A stretch of 64,000 nt of DNA from Erythrocercus mccallii (GCA_013397435.1 VZRG01000539.1:4721-68720), one strand, 5' to 3'. Shown: positions 51,201-64,000, counted from the first letter of the stretch. Numbers and translations are program-made. The notes: generated from the sequence alone by a model not told the origin.

Positions 51201-54200
51201 TGGCTCCTACATATTATCCAAATCTGAGTCAGAAAGTAAAAGGACGTGAGAGGAGATCAGGCATCTTGAGAAGTGCATTCATTCTGGATCTGACTTCAGA
51301 GCATTTTCACTGTGTTAAAGAGTGTTGGAATCTGTCTTTCAGAAATCCTTAGGAGACAAATTTTAGACATTCAAATTCATGGCATTCCATGTGGATTTAA
51401 TGTTTAGCTTATTTAATTATTTTCTATGATCTCAGTTCTTGTCACTGTGTAGGTCTGACACTCTGGTCCTTCCAGCTATTTTTAAAAAGTCTGTTGAGCA
51501 GGGACAACACTGAAATCTTCCTCGCATGGTTCCTTTCTCTCATGAAGCTCCTTTCTGCAGACCACACTGCAAGCACACTAGCCCAGGAGCTGGGTCAGTT
51601 CTCTGCTACTTTAAAGGACCTTTATTTTGTGCAGAGGAGTTTGTAGAACTGCAACTTTGGATGTCAGTGTATATTTTGTAAGCACTGGGGCTACGTATGT
51701 GAGAGGACTGGCAGAGCATTCTTATTCTGGAATATGGCACAGTTTAAAAAAGAAGAGTTTATGAACAAGGCAATGGTAAAAAAATCCTTTCACCAATACC
51801 CATTACACCCAAATACCTAATATGAAAGAATTAAAAAGGGATTCTTATCTAAAAGAATTTTATATCTGGAAGTGATTTTGAAAACAAGCACACATCACAG
51901 ACTTAAAAAGAGGCTAAAAAAACTTAGACAGATGGTCAGTTACCAAATTAGATGCAATCAGGATATGGAAAGATAATTCATCATATTCCTTCTTCCCAAC
52001 TTTTCACTTGGCAAGCTCTTTATCTGCTCTGATGAGTGCTTACAATAGAACTGAGAGCTCTGAACACATCCAGACCCAGCAGATCTAGTTTTTTGCAGGC
52101 TTAGTCCTACCAGCTGCTATCCCTGAGGTGCTGGGTGCTTTGGCCTCACTGGTTCATTTGCCCTTCCTGTGCCCATGACTTCACAGTGCAATAAATCCAG
52201 CATTAGGGCTCTGAGGTCAAAATCACTGCAGCCACACAATGTAAAGTGCTGACTTACACCAAACCCTTGCTGCTGAGTCAAATTTTCACCGTTAATCTGT
52301 TGTGCTGGCAGGGTTGGGGGGTTTTTTGTAGGAACTTTAGTATCATCTGTTTGTGCTGCTTGAGCTTTATGCTGGATCACCTGTCATCTCCTGTGGCTGG
52401 CCTAGGGCCAGCACAAATCCCGTGTCACACTCTTCCTGACCCCGTGGGGCTGGGACCTTGTGTCTTTGCCTGATCCTCATTATCTCTGGCCTGTCATGTT
52501 CAGTGCCAGATTCTGACACCCTGTTTTCTGCTGCATGTGTACAGCTCCAGGCTGAGTGCCATTCAGTAGCATACCTGTTGTTCTGGTTACTCTTTCACTT
52601 CCCCAGAATGTTTTGGAGCAAATCAGCATAGGGGAGGGAATGCAGTAACCAAAACAGGATGTGGGACTACTGCAACTGGACATACAGCTTCCCCCAAGTC
52701 AGAGGTCCAGTGAAACCCACCTTGCAGTGACTCCTGCAGCCTGTCTCACTGCCCTGCTCACTGGAGGATGGAGCAGGGGCCGAGGCCAGCCCTGCTGCCA
52801 GGGTGCCATTGCACCTTGAGCAATATAGATGCAATTAGACAAGACAACCTACCTGCTCCCACAGCTCCGTGTTTCCCTAGGAGGGAGATCTGCCCCTTAC
52901 CTTCCCAAACCCTGCTCTTTCCCGGTATACAATTCCTTCCTTACCAGCTATCTGACCCCTTAGTGAATGGAGCCAGTTCCCTGCTAAAGTCCCAGCAGGG
53001 ATTCAGTTTTCCTTTGTTTTCTGCCATCTTAATGAAGTAACTTGGAAGGGTCAGAGAAGCATCAGTGTCCAGCCAAATGACATGGCAATAAGAAATATTT
53101 AAGAGACTAAGAAAGAAGGCACAGCAGCACCTTCTTCAGCAGGCTTTAGTCTGTGCTGACTAACCAGCAATACTATTTCCTAAAATCACTATGTCATATG
53201 TAAGGTAAATATGACCTATGAAGCCTAAACCCAGGATGTAACTGTGATTGGATGATCCAGGATGGATCTGTGAAAGGTGAGAGAAACAAATTTGTGGTCG
53301 TTTGTCTGTGCTTGTCCCCATCCTGTGACCTGTGCCACTGACAAAGGAACCACATTAATGTTTAACTAACATGTTTTTCCAAGGGGCAGGATAGAAATTT
53401 TCAATGCACTTTAACCACTCAAAACACTAGTCCTCTCTGCAAGTGGAGCCCTCTGACAGGAGCCTATTATAGTACAGTTGCTCTGTTTGACCCTAGTCCA
53501 GAACTGTTTATTTCACTAGATATCCAGGAAGGACAGATTTCATCCTGCCATGTTGTGACATTTTACTATTTTTTTTCCCTTCTTAGTGAGATTTAAGCTG
53601 TTAGAGTGCTCTTAATTTCCATGGTGATACAAGAGCCTCTACTGTAGATCTACATGCTGGAAGACAGCTTTTTTTTTTTTGAGATTATTTCTGGCTTTTC
53701 CATTTCTGCAAATAAGGTGGAGAATCTGGCAGCCAGTTTGTTACCCCACCAAAAAGGAAAATAACACTTCAGAACTGCAGTAAATGCTTTGGGCACTGCC
53801 CGGTTTTCCAGAGGTACTTTGAAAGAGTGTTATCCTTCTTTAGTACTCCCTCAGCCATGGACTAAGGACTCTTTCACCAACACAATGGGCTGGGTGCTGC
53901 AAACTGACTCCCTGCCAATCTGCAAGGCTTGTTTTGAGTCCCTTTCTCCTACCCTCTTCCCCTCTGCAAGGAATCTATCTTGAGGGGGTGTTGCCGTCCT
54001 CCTTGGTCTTCACTCAAAATTGCAGGTGTGGAAGTACCACCTCAAACTTTTTTCCAAGGCTTAGTTAATATTTTAAATTTTAGCAAACTTTTGGCCAATC
54101 CCTGGCTTTTTCCTGCAAAACTGCCTTGAGAAACCCAGATGTTTTCCTTTTCAGTTACAGGCATGACAATGCCCCACAATTTCTGGTGAATCTTTGTCCT

Positions 54201-54799
54201 TTTTACTTCATGTCTGTGAAATGACAAAAGCAATTAGATATTAAAATAGACCAAAGCACTTTTCCTTGAGCTTATTTTAGAGGGTACCTGATGCAGTGCA
54301 GAGTTACCTCCATGGAAGAAGGTCACACCCCATGCAATCAGGCAGGGGATTCCCTGTAACTCCTCTCATCTACAAGTGATAATGGGATGGAGCCCCAGCT
54401 CAAAAGACACAGAGGATAACTGTTTACCAACCATGTAGTGCTGCAGGACACAGCTTGCAAATAGAGCCCAGTTACTCCAGCCTGGTCTGCTGATGGACCA
54501 GGGACCCTTGCCAGCACATCTTCTCCTAGGTCATCAAACAGGGCATCTCCTACGCTGGCAATTTGCTTTTGAAGATGTAAACAGAGAACTAGGAAAGCTT
54601 ATCAAGACCACTTCCTGCTTGGAATAAGTCACACCGTTCAATTTACTTGAGTATCGCTCTCCTAGAGATACTGCATGTTCCGTGAAACCTCCTCCAGATA
54701 AAAATAAATTGAGAAGATAGGAAATGATTGAAGTGGTATTAATCATCAGGATGAAAGCCAGGAGAAACAGGTTGTCCCCTGTCTACTCTTAATGTAATT
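39261..54799. other. intergenic, no gene recognised
   Basis: About 15.5 kb of mostly unique-looking DNA. I see no exon series, no RNA gene and no clear CR1 copy. A T16-like homopolymer lies near 49480-49495. A 62-codon ORF with a membrane-like segment (45834-46022, minus) and an AT-rich candidate conserved block (45460-45660) are listed as findings. Confidence 0.55.
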
Positions 54800-55057
54800 A
54801 ATGGCCTCAAGTTATGCCAGGGGAGGTTTAGATTGGATTCTAGGAAACATTTCTTCACTGAAGTGTTGTCAAGCATTGGATCAGGCTGCCCAGGGAACTG
54901 GTGAGTCACCATGCCAGAAGGTATTTAAAAGACATGTAGATGTGGCACTTGAGGACCTGGTTTAGTGGTGGACTTGGCAGAGCTGGACTAACGGTTGGAC
55001 TCAGTGACCTCAAGGGTCTTTTCCAATCTAAATTTTTCAGTGATTCTGTGATTCAGA
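54800..55057 (+). repeat. CR1 LINE 3' end
   Basis: Contains GCCAGGGGAGGTTTAGATTG, AACATTTCTTCACTGAA, GATCAGGCTGCCCAGGGAA, GACCTGGTTTAGTGGTGGAC and the end GGTCTTTTCCAATCTAAAT followed by TGATTCTGTGATTC. A typical 5'-truncated copy. Confidence 0.92.
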
Positions 55058-57471
55058 TTAGCTTGGTTTCAGTTCCCCCAGCCTGGCAAACTTCATAGCT
55101 AGATCTCCTTTGCATCAGGGATGTCATGGCAGAGTGGCTGGGACACTTCTGTCCTTTGGCAAGATTCCAGTTACTGGCACCAGCACTTCTGGAGGAGCAG
55201 CAAACACAGGCTTATGGATTAGTGCTGCCTAATCAATGTGAGTAGTGAAGACCTAAGTCTTAGAGCTGTCCTGATACTTCTGGCACATTTTCTTGTTCTG
55301 CTAACAAGTTTTCCTATCATGTATTGGTCTCTCTCTTTTTTTCCGTATCGTGAGGTTGCAAAATTAAATGATAAATGTCTGATATCTGCTTTATTCAAGG
55401 ACTTGGCATGATCCTGGTGGCAAAATCCATCCTTTTTTTTCTTTTTTTAAATCAGGAGGAGTGAAAAGAAAGAGCAGCAAGTACCAAGAACCTCTGCTAA
55501 ATACCCCTAGACTTGCACAAGAGCATTGTTGTATCCTGAGCTGCACAGAGAACAGCACTGCAGGGCCTATACCAGTTCCTACAGGCCTGCTCACTGCTCT
55601 TACTCATCCCCTCCCAACACTTTATGTGGACAAATTTTAGGCTGTGTGAAAGCGGCTATTTTCACCAATTCAATGTTTGCAACACGTTGGCATGGTCACA
55701 AGAAGGGCACCTGGGAAGGGCTGTGAAAGCTTTGCCAGCTTTCTGTTAACTCAGGAAGGCCATAGAAAAAGCTACCTCACTTTTATTATACATCTTGCAC
55801 AGACATGTTCACATAGCAAACATGGCAATAAAGATGGATCACCTCTTGAAAAAAAATTCCGCCCAGCTGAAGCATTACATCTGGTCAACACAGAGCCATG
55901 AGATCCTGCCATCTGAGCTTCACACTTACAGATACTTTAATTTAGGTCTGGATCTCTCGCTTCATGCCCATAGGCAGGGTGAGATAGGGAAAACAGCAAA
56001 AGGTTATGGACTTTTAAAATCAAAATTCTCTGTGAAGGGGGATTTTTTAAATACAGCCACCTAAAACACAGCTGTAAAAAAATCCAGCATCTATCAGTGC
56101 TTGCTGTATGGAGGTGAGGCCTCCTGCTTAGACCCAGCTTCAGCTGCCATCTGCCACTTATCCTCCCCAGCCCTCTTCTCTGTCTGGAGCCATCTGAGCA
56201 GATACAGCACCCTGGGCCAACACAGCCAGGCTGGCGGGAGGACAAGGAAGGAGTTGAGTTTAGAACTCCAGACATTGCTGCTGGAAGATTTTCCACCTGC
56301 CCAAATATGCTCTGATTCACCATCTGCTCCAGGCTGAACAATAGAGGAATTACAACTGAAACAGCTACTGAAGGATACAGCTAAATGTGACTGCAGTGCC
56401 TTTTGCCTACTTGGCTGCCTGGCTCCTTGTGACGGGTTCGTGGCACCTACCCAAACCTGACTCAGAGCTGCTCCAAGAAATACTGGGGATTTGTGAGTTT
56501 GTGAAAAGCAAAAAGAGTTGGACCCTGCAAGTTTTGCAAATGGGTAGCTGACCTCTGAAACAGAGATGGGAATCTCTCACCTTGGTGTCAAACAGGGCAG
56601 CTAGGGGAGAAAGTGGTTGCCTTTATCCCTCCTCCTGGGCACAGAGCAAAGTGAAAAGTCATGTAACCATCTGCAGAAGTTTTAATAAATAAGTGTACGG
56701 TGAAAGTTTAAAAACTTGCTACTTTCTACTGAGCAGACTGTCTTTTGGGGCTGTGGCTGCCTGGCTTTAAGGAAAAAGTCTGTGGTTGATACTGACACCT
56801 TGGCCGTTTACTGCAGAAAAGAGGAGATTGCAATCCCACAAAGGAAAAGCTGAAATCTTAATGCCATCAGTAAGAAATGGGAGGAAGGAATGATTTTACC
56901 ACACATAATGAGTGGTAAAATGAGAAGGAAGTTGCCACCTTCAGGTCTGAAGCTGAGTCCCAGTTTTACAGCTGCAGACTGGCACACAAGTGTTTCTGGC
57001 CAATAACTGAACCACTTCAGAGGTCAGAGATTTGCTGGTATGTGCCCGTTGCAAACATCCATAATCTGATGGTGACTACTTGTCCATGTACCAAACAGTA
57101 GATGAGGATGTACTTAATCCATCTATGTCACACTAAGATTGTTAGATAATTAAAAATGAAACTCAACCCCAGATCTGCAGTGATAATGTCAGATGAGGAT
57201 ATTATTGGCTTTAAATTGCTTCACTCTCACATCCCATCCCTTCCAGATGGGAATTATTTGTACTTGGATATGTGCAAAATCTTTAATTAGCATGCTCAGA
57301 GAGTCTTAGATTAAAAAATCTACATAAGACAAAAATAGTAACAACTATTATTCCTATGGTGATCTTTTCCATTACTAACTGTTTAAAAATATGTATAATA
57401 TGCTAAATATGGGTACTTATTACTTCCTTTGTTTAACTCTTCATTATTTTAACTATCTGCAATTTTTTTTA

Positions 57472-57758
57472 CTACTTTTGCTTTAGCTTCTTGATATCCT
57501 TATCATGAGCCTGATCCTGTTGGGCTAAGAGGTCCAGAGAAAAGGAGGAGATAGTCATCACCCCAGATTTTACAGTTTGATTGCAGTACAAGACAAGAGA
57601 GAGATCAAGTGCTAAAGCAAAGCAAGGTCGTGCAATTTGGTAATAGTTGGCCACTGCTTGCTGGTGGGTATCTGTGAGGTTTGGTGGAATGTCAAAGAAG
57701 GATTTTTTGAGGAGGGATTGTAAGGAGGATGAGGGGATCACTTCAACAATGTCTGTGT
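57472..57758 (-). other. uncharacterised open segment, possible terminal coding exon
   Basis: An open frame of over 110 codons runs to TAG at 57472. An acceptor-like TTCCACACAG lies just upstream of 57758 and would start the frame at ACATTGTTGAAG. The translation (DIVEVIPSSSLQSLLKK, then FDIPPNLTDTHQQAVANYY, ending in a Lys-rich AHDKDIKKLKQK) has a balanced residue composition unlike most chance frames nearby. I do not recognise it. It could be the last exon of an unknown gene, a decayed retro-element, or chance. Confidence 0.25.
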
Positions 57759-58267
57759 GGAATGGGTATTTCAGTGAAATGGGAAAAGTCTTGGTGCTTC
57801 TCTTACAGGTGCTTCATGAGTGGAGCTACTCAGGCAGGGGCTTTCAGCCACCCTGGCATGTTCACTACCTTTTTTGCTACTAAAGGGGGTCACATTTGCA
57901 GTGCAGAAGAGACACAACTGCCTTTGTGAAATGCTGTTGAAGTTACTTACCCTTTGCATAGGAGAAAATTATAGAAACTGAGAGGTGTCAATTCCAGTGT
58001 TCCTCAACATTTTTTGTTGAAGAAGGACATGATACCATCTGTACAGCAGTGTCACAGAGATTTGCACTTACAACCAAAAAAAAGGGCCAAAGTCCGAAGG
58101 TTTATCTCTCACCACTACTTCTGTTTCTTGTTTTTCAGTCATATCAGTGAGTGACTGTGTGGGCAATTGTTTACAAATACCATTCTGCAGTCTTTTCCTG
58201 GATCACAATCTCATGTTTCATGGAACGATCACAGACTGATCACCTATCTTGTGACTGAAAGTGTGGC

Positions 58268-58299
58268 CAACTGTACTTCAAATCAACTGTACTTCAAAT
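58268..58299. repeat. 16-bp tandem duplication
   Basis: Two perfect adjacent copies of CAACTGTACTTCAAAT. Confidence 0.9.
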
Positions 58300-61200
58300 A
58301 GTTGTTGAGCTGTTACCCAGGTATGAGCATGAGCAGCTGGCAGCCAGCCTGGGCTGCTGCCAACAGGGACAGAGCATGGAGATGGTGAAGAGCAGGAAGG
58401 TGATGCGTTCTGAGGAGTTCTGCTTGATCCCATGGCAGCCGAGGAGTGGGCACCTCCACAAGCAAGCGGCATTAGCAACAGGCCAAGACAAATCTTTGCA
58501 GAGACAGGCTTTTTGCACAGAAAGGTTGTAGCACTGCACCAAGTAAATGTTTTCTATATCAGGAAAAGGGTCTCAGTTTCACCCCAGGACCTTTTAAGGG
58601 AAGAACACTAGAAGTTTCTATGCCCTCCTGATCATAATTGGCTCAATGCCAAGACAAAAACACTGATAGATCTCTTTGCCTGTTCCTCAGAAATGTAGCT
58701 ATTCTCTATTGGGCTGTTTGCCAAAAAACCCACCTAAAGTGTTCAATACTAAAGAGAGAGCACGAGGCTTCTCAGCACATTTTCGGTGTGTTGTAGCAGG
58801 TATGTGGGACCTGTCCCTACACTGTGTGCAGCTGTTCTTTGGTTTTGTGTTATTTTCTTCTTTTATTAAAACCTTTCTGCTTTTTCAAGACACGCTCGAC
58901 CATGCCGTCATGCTAATTATTTTAAACCATTTTCTGTGAGGTGCTGGACACCCTCAGAGGTATTGAACCCTCGCAGAGCTAAATACATGTGGCACTTTGA
59001 GAAATTCAATAAAAGGTGTTTAGTGATGGTTCCAACCATTCCTCGCTCATGGTAGTTTTCTGTTCCAAGTAATTGTGCAGCAGGGAACTACCTCTCAGGT
59101 TATTTACTACTTTGCATTGGAAAGAATAGGATTAAGGTTACAGAAATTAGGAGGTACTATTTCAAACCAGATCACTATCTGCAAAAAGGAGATGCAATGA
59201 AATATGTTTGTGGCTTCATATATTTTCTTAAAAGATTGATATGGGTTTGGCCCCATTTTCTTGGGAAGAAAATGGTGAGACATGGCCACTTTTTTACTTT
59301 GCTAGTTTTTACATTGTGTATGCCATACATACATACACTTCTAAATAACATATTCTTTCCACAGTACATCCTGTGACTCAGGTATAGAAAATCTTTTGCT
59401 AAACCCTGCTGTCTATGCTACCTGCCAGTGTACTGGAAATGAGTAATTCTCAGAAGCAGAAGTAGAACAAACGCCCTTAAAGAGGAAAAGGCCCTCCTTT
59501 CCTGAGAAAGTTTGCTAACAAACATTATTTAACAGACTTATCTTATTCATAAGTAAAGAAAAAAAGGGCATCCCAAGAGACATACACCTAATACTAAGGA
59601 CATTGTCTTGTTAAAAGTCAGGCGGGCATGCCAGACTACTTTGACACTAGACAAATGCCCTGCTTGAGAAGCTGATGTAGGGTAAGGAACTTCTATGACT
59701 TTTCAAAGCTACAAAAATAATCATATATTAATACTGCTGACCAGACACGATGAGAAAATACTTCTCTCCCTCTTTAAGAAATGTGCATGTTTTAGAGATT
59801 CCAACACTGACAAAGGCTTCATATGCAGAAACACCAGGGCATTTTACTTTGAACATGGTTGCAGGACAGAGACTCAATTTTTTGCTTTAACTCCTCTCAC
59901 TTCCACATACAAAAAATTGAAAGCCAACCATCAGTCTTCTCACCATGAGCCCACAGGTAAACAGGAAGGAGTTTCAGTCCCATAGCCTCAAAGAATGCAA
60001 AGTGTAGTGAATCAGACCCCTTAAAAACTCCTCCTAAAAATTAGATTTGGGTTGCTTCTGTGGTTATTTTCTTTAACAACAATTTTCTTTTAGTTCAGAT
60101 ATAGTTGGCTAGAAATAGAGCATTTTATTTTTCACTTTTTAATCCTTAAGGCTACAAATAATTAAAATTTTGCAACTTTTAATTCACTACCATTTTTAAA
60201 GAGGCTTTCCTCTCTAAAACTGGGGAAAGGAACTTTGAGAATGAAATGACCTAGCATGTACTTTTGGTAAAAAAAATTCTACAGTCTTGGAATATTATAA
60301 TGAGTATGTGCAGTAATTAATGGTGCAATACTATATACTGTGGGTATACTGTGGTATATCACAACATAAAAGCCCCACTTTCAGGGAAGGTGAAGACCTT
60401 TGATGAGAAGTAGTAGATCATTTCCCATTTGATGGAGAAAATGGTTGATGGTGTCTTCCTAAGGCTATGTTTTCCTTTTAGCCACATCTTAGTTTCTCAT
60501 CCTTGTCTGTGTCCTCAGCAGAGTCTAAATGAATACAATAAATGCTGCAGGAAAATAGGATGTGTAGCAGGTCATTCATGGTAAGACAAGTACTCAGAAT
60601 TTTTTTTGGTGGGACAAGAATTACAACCAAAACCCACCTTCCCTACATTGTACACTTGGATAATATCAAAACACTAAGAATATCATTAAACATTTTGTTT
60701 GCTCAACAGATATCAGCCATCTTCAGGCAGGTTTCTGGAGCAGATTGGGCTGCAGTGCCAATGTGTGAGAGGAGACCTTTTGGAGGGAAAGGAAACCTTT
60801 CAGCAAAGTGAATGGAGACAGAGAAAGCAGGACTGGGAATTCAAATGCCCAGCTGATCAGCCTGCTCAGTGGTAGGTAAAGAGGCTGGGGGTGAGGAGCT
60901 TGGCAGGGCTAGCCAGTCTGGAGATGGAAGCACAATATGTCCCCTGATGCAGCTCAGCATAAGGCCTTGCCATCTGGCCACAAACACTGACAAAGTACAC
61001 TTGAGCCATGTTTTAATAGGGACTTCACTGGTGTACTGCTACCAGGGCTGAACCATAAAACTACATTTCTTGCTGGGGTGAATGCTAACTTTCACTGAAC
61101 CAAAGAGACTTTCTTCCTGAAGGAAACTCCCAGCACTTTTCCATGAACTGAGTCTAAACCTTAAGACTGGCATAACTCCTGGGAGAGTAGTCAAGTTCAT

Positions 61201-63189
61201 GATATATTTGAGTGTTGCTTCACCTCTTTAGGGTGTGCGCTTGCAGATATGACAGGGCAAGTGAAGACACCTGGAAAAGGCTGCTTTTTGCAATAAAAGC
61301 GAATGACTTTCTGCATATGTAGGTAACGGCGTTGCAGACATGTAATATAAAATACAATGCACCCTTCAAAAATAACTGAGGCCCTGAAATAACTGGGAGT
61401 ACTAGGCTGTACAGTCAGTAATTTCTGCACCCATCACATTTCTTACCAGGCTGATGACAGACCCTGAGACTACACATACACAGAGTATTGAATCACAAGC
61501 ATAGGCAGGTTACGTGTGGGTGACAAGGGATGATGCTGGGACAGACGGGATCAAGTGAAAATGCAGAGATGCCTATTACTGCAGATAGAGGGCTGCGTGC
61601 ATCTTTCTGAAGTACAGCATTCTAAGAGCTTGATCCAGAAATGGTTGCTTAGGTTTCCTGTACACTTGTGAGTGTCTGAAATAAGACAGATGAAATGCCT
61701 GCTGGAGATGCATACACATGGCTGTTGTTCCCTGGCCACAGAAGGAGTCCAGGCCCACTGCTGGGAGGATGCACCAGTGCTCAGACAGCCACAGCTGAAT
61801 GGGGGATCCCACACAGAATGATTAATTGCGTTGTGTGTGCAGTGCTCAGAGCAGGGCATCATGCCCCGTTTCTTCTTGTAGGTAAATAGTCCTGTGACTA
61901 CAAGAGTGTCATCAAGAGATGTCCTGTCTCCAGGAGCAGGAATTCATGGGAACTGAGTATTTTATTGCTCCAGAGAGACACTGGCATCCAGCTGATACCC
62001 CTGTAAGAAACACATTCAAGAAACACACATTTGACATACATGTTTTGAACTGACCCAACCAAAAACATCTCCTGTTCTGGGAGGTAAATGGGAAACAAGT
62101 TCCTTGGGGCAACACAGGACAAATTTTCATCTGTGAAAAGACAGTGGGATAGACACTGTCTGAAGTCATACAGAAATGGTGCTCTCCTTCACATCCCTAC
62201 TGTCAGCCTGGGCTTTTCTGGTCTCCCAATGCCAGTCGATGTGGAATGAATCACTACAGCAGCTTGATGAAGCAGCAAGCCATGAACACATTTCCTTGTG
62301 TTATCTAATGGTGAAACACAGAGGATGTGGCTAATTAGGGAATCATCCTCACCCTGGCAGATTTTCTCAAATGGAAATGGGTTTTGAGGCTTGCTGGCTG
62401 CTGAGGGTGCAGCTGCTGAGTAGGTAGTCACAGAAGCATTTAAATGTACATACTCCTCTGCAGGTTACCTGCTATGCAGCAATAGCCACAAATATGTCAA
62501 AAATGTAAAAAATGCAAAAGATTAAAAATACAACCTTTTTTTCCCCCTTAGGAAAGTTTGGAGTCTGTGTGCTGTTAATTCATCTGAAACCACGACAAAG
62601 CCATGGATGGTCATGTCAAAGAGCTATGGATGGGGGATGAAGGTAATTTGCTGCCAAGGGTGGCAACAAACCCACACGCCATCTGAGTGTAAGCCATTCT
62701 GTAAGCACATGCAGCTATGGCTTTTTCTCTTACTGTGAACAGTATCCTCGTTTCTGACTCGAATTATATTTTCTTTCTGTTCATCTTCTCAGGAAGAGGA
62801 TTTTTATGTTTGTTTGTTTGTGAGCAGGATTAGCTGAGGAGACAGTGTTTGCATTTGAATTACTTTGTTTATTTTATGTTTGTTTGTTTTGCCTTTTCCA
62901 GTGTATTTGGAGCTCTAGATCACAAATGTATTTGTATAGGGAAAAAAAGGAACATGGTTTAAAGAAACATAACTTGAATAAATCGTTGTAGACATGGTTA
63001 ATAGTTCTGGCTAGAAAAATACCTTGGTTTCAATTGTTTATAACTTTGAACATATGGTCTGAAATTTTCCATTCTCTGACTTAATTTGATTTAATCAAGG
63101 GCTTTGGGCAGGGGGAAGGTTGTTTCTTTCCATGTTAGCTGAGGGAGATAAGGCACTGCAGAATAACACCAAATTAGGGTTTTCACATA

Positions 63190-63251
63190 GAAAATTATGT
63201 AAAGGTTGAAATATCACTCCATGGTGATATCTCAACCTTTACATAATTTTC
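63190..63251 (-). ncRNA. near-perfect hairpin, candidate small-RNA precursor or palindromic element
   Basis: Arms 63190-63217 and 63224-63251 are 28 bp each and complementary except at one pair (A210/C231 counted from 63000). The loop is six bases, TCCATG. Read on the minus strand, the odd pair becomes G-U, so the whole stem would be paired. Weaker complementarity continues outward (TTTTCAC against GTGAGGA), lengthening the stem to nearly 40 bp with bulges. The structure is certain from the sequence; that it is an RNA gene is only an inference, and the strand is chosen because of the G-U pair. Confidence 0.3.
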
Positions 63252-63483
63252 TCCTTGTGAGGAAAAAATTGCAGTTTGGCACGAAATGTGCATTTTCCTA
63301 TTTCCAGGTTACAAATGTCAGAAAAGAATGAGTTGCATACGCTCAGTAGAGACAAGGTAACAACTTCTACATTTATTTTCTGAAGACATGGCCAAGTTTA
63401 GAGTTGCATAGGCCCTTCTTTTTAAATGCAGTTTCTCTACTCTCTTGACTGTTCTGGGACTAGACAGAGGAGCTGAGACTAGA

Positions 63484-63700
63484 AATCACAGAATCACTAG
63501 GTTGGAAGAGACCCTCAAGATCATAGAGTCCAACCCATGCCAAACACCTCAACTAAACCATGGCACCGAGTGCCACATCCAGTCTTTTTTTAGAGACATC
63601 CAGAGATGGTGATTCCACCAGCTCCCTGGGCAGACAATTCCAGCTTTATCACTCTCTCTATTATTAAAAAAAAAAAAAAAAAAAGGAAGTCTTTCACTTC
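63484..63700 (-). repeat. CR1 LINE 3' end with an expanded A tract
   Basis: Starts AATCACAGAATCACTAGG, then TTGGAAGAGACCCTCAAGAT, CATAGAGTCCAACCCATGCC, and continues to CAGCTCCCTGGGCAGACAAT. An uninterrupted run of 19 A lies inside it at 63666-63684. The element points left. Confidence 0.92.
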
Positions 63701-64000
63701 TCTGCATTCAGTCACAAGTCACAGAAGGAATTTGCAAATGAACCCTTTCCACCAGGCTTGCCTTGGGTTACTGGCTTTTGATTTGAGAAAGTACCGAACA
63801 ATGCCCCAAAAAAAAAAATCCAAGGAAACTCAAATTTTGGCCTAGTATCCAAAATATTGAACTAAAATTTTCAAAGGGTCTAAGTACCATTTGCTTTGGT
63901 AGTTTTAAGTTACGGCCTTAGGAAGTGTCAGCCTTGTGTACAGCATGTCTGGGTGTGCTCCCTCACCTCTTTCTGCCTTCTCTGCAGCAGGAGCTGGTCT
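63701..64000. other. intergenic end of window
   Basis: Unique-looking DNA after the CR1 copy, with an A11 tract near 63806. Nothing else recognised. Confidence 0.5.

Larger units (their letters stand above)
55058..63189. other. intergenic, no gene recognised
   Basis: About 8 kb without a named gene. One minus-strand open segment (57472-57758) has exon-like features and is listed separately. A 16-bp tandem duplication lies at 58268-58299, and two copies of a TTTTATGTTTGTTTGTTT motif lie near 62800-62820 and 62873-62892. Confidence 0.5.

Noticed and set aside
55937..56341. 134-codon minus-strand frame
   Set aside because: Cys/Ser/Arg-rich shadow-like composition, overlapping open frames on the other strand, no exon signals.
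1..64000. CRISPR arrays, bacterial operons, tRNA or rRNA genes
   Set aside because: The window is vertebrate nuclear DNA; no regular spaced repeats, cloverleaf with A/B boxes or rRNA sequence was seen.

Overview
The window looks like a stretch of bird nuclear genome. The evidence is a set of intron-split and CpG-island genes of vertebrate type, at least ten fragments of CR1 LINEs in both orientations, AT-rich introns, and no Alu-, B1- or L1-like repeats. I could not place it below the level of bird from sequence alone.

Two protein-coding genes can be recognised, and they sit head to head. On the minus strand, SEPTIN10 (SEPT6-group septin) starts at 34050. I could assemble nine coding exons down to 12091, all with matching phases and splice signals, giving 425 codons. 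On the plus strand, SOWAHC is a single-exon gene at 34392-35900 (502 residues, N-terminal winged-helix-like segment, two ankyrin repeats, C-terminus LRPKSNVFG). Their start codons are 341 bp apart inside one CpG island (about 33,340-35,620), so they very probably share a bidirectional promoter. The pairing is the expected one: each SOWAH paralogue in vertebrates lies beside a SEPT6-group septin (SOWAHA/SEPTIN8, SOWAHB/SEPTIN11, SOWAHC/SEPTIN10, SOWAHD/SEPTIN6). That supports both names.

Layout: 1-9,890 is intergenic DNA with four CR1 copies. 9,890-12,054 is unique AT-rich DNA that probably holds the SEPTIN10 3' end. 12,055-34,050 is SEPTIN10, with CR1 copies in introns 8, 7, 5 and 1 and a possible solo LTR in intron 1. 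34,051-34,391 is the shared promoter, with two upstream ORFs ahead of SOWAHC. 34,392-35,900 is SOWAHC, and 35,901 to about 39,260 is probably its long 3'UTR. 39,260-64,000 is largely gene-free as far as I can see. It holds two CR1 copies, a near-perfect 28-bp-arm hairpin (63190-63251), and two short uncharacterised ORFs that could be exons or chance.

The septin is the more unusual gene. Its septin-unique region has lost two residues and the normally near-invariant THxxHYE motif, its G3 motif has Lys, and its G4 motif reads GKAD. It also uses a GC-AG intron and has an alternative terminal stop that overlaps a poly(A) signal. I found no clear novel multi-gene system. The strongest unexplained signal is the hairpin near the right end.
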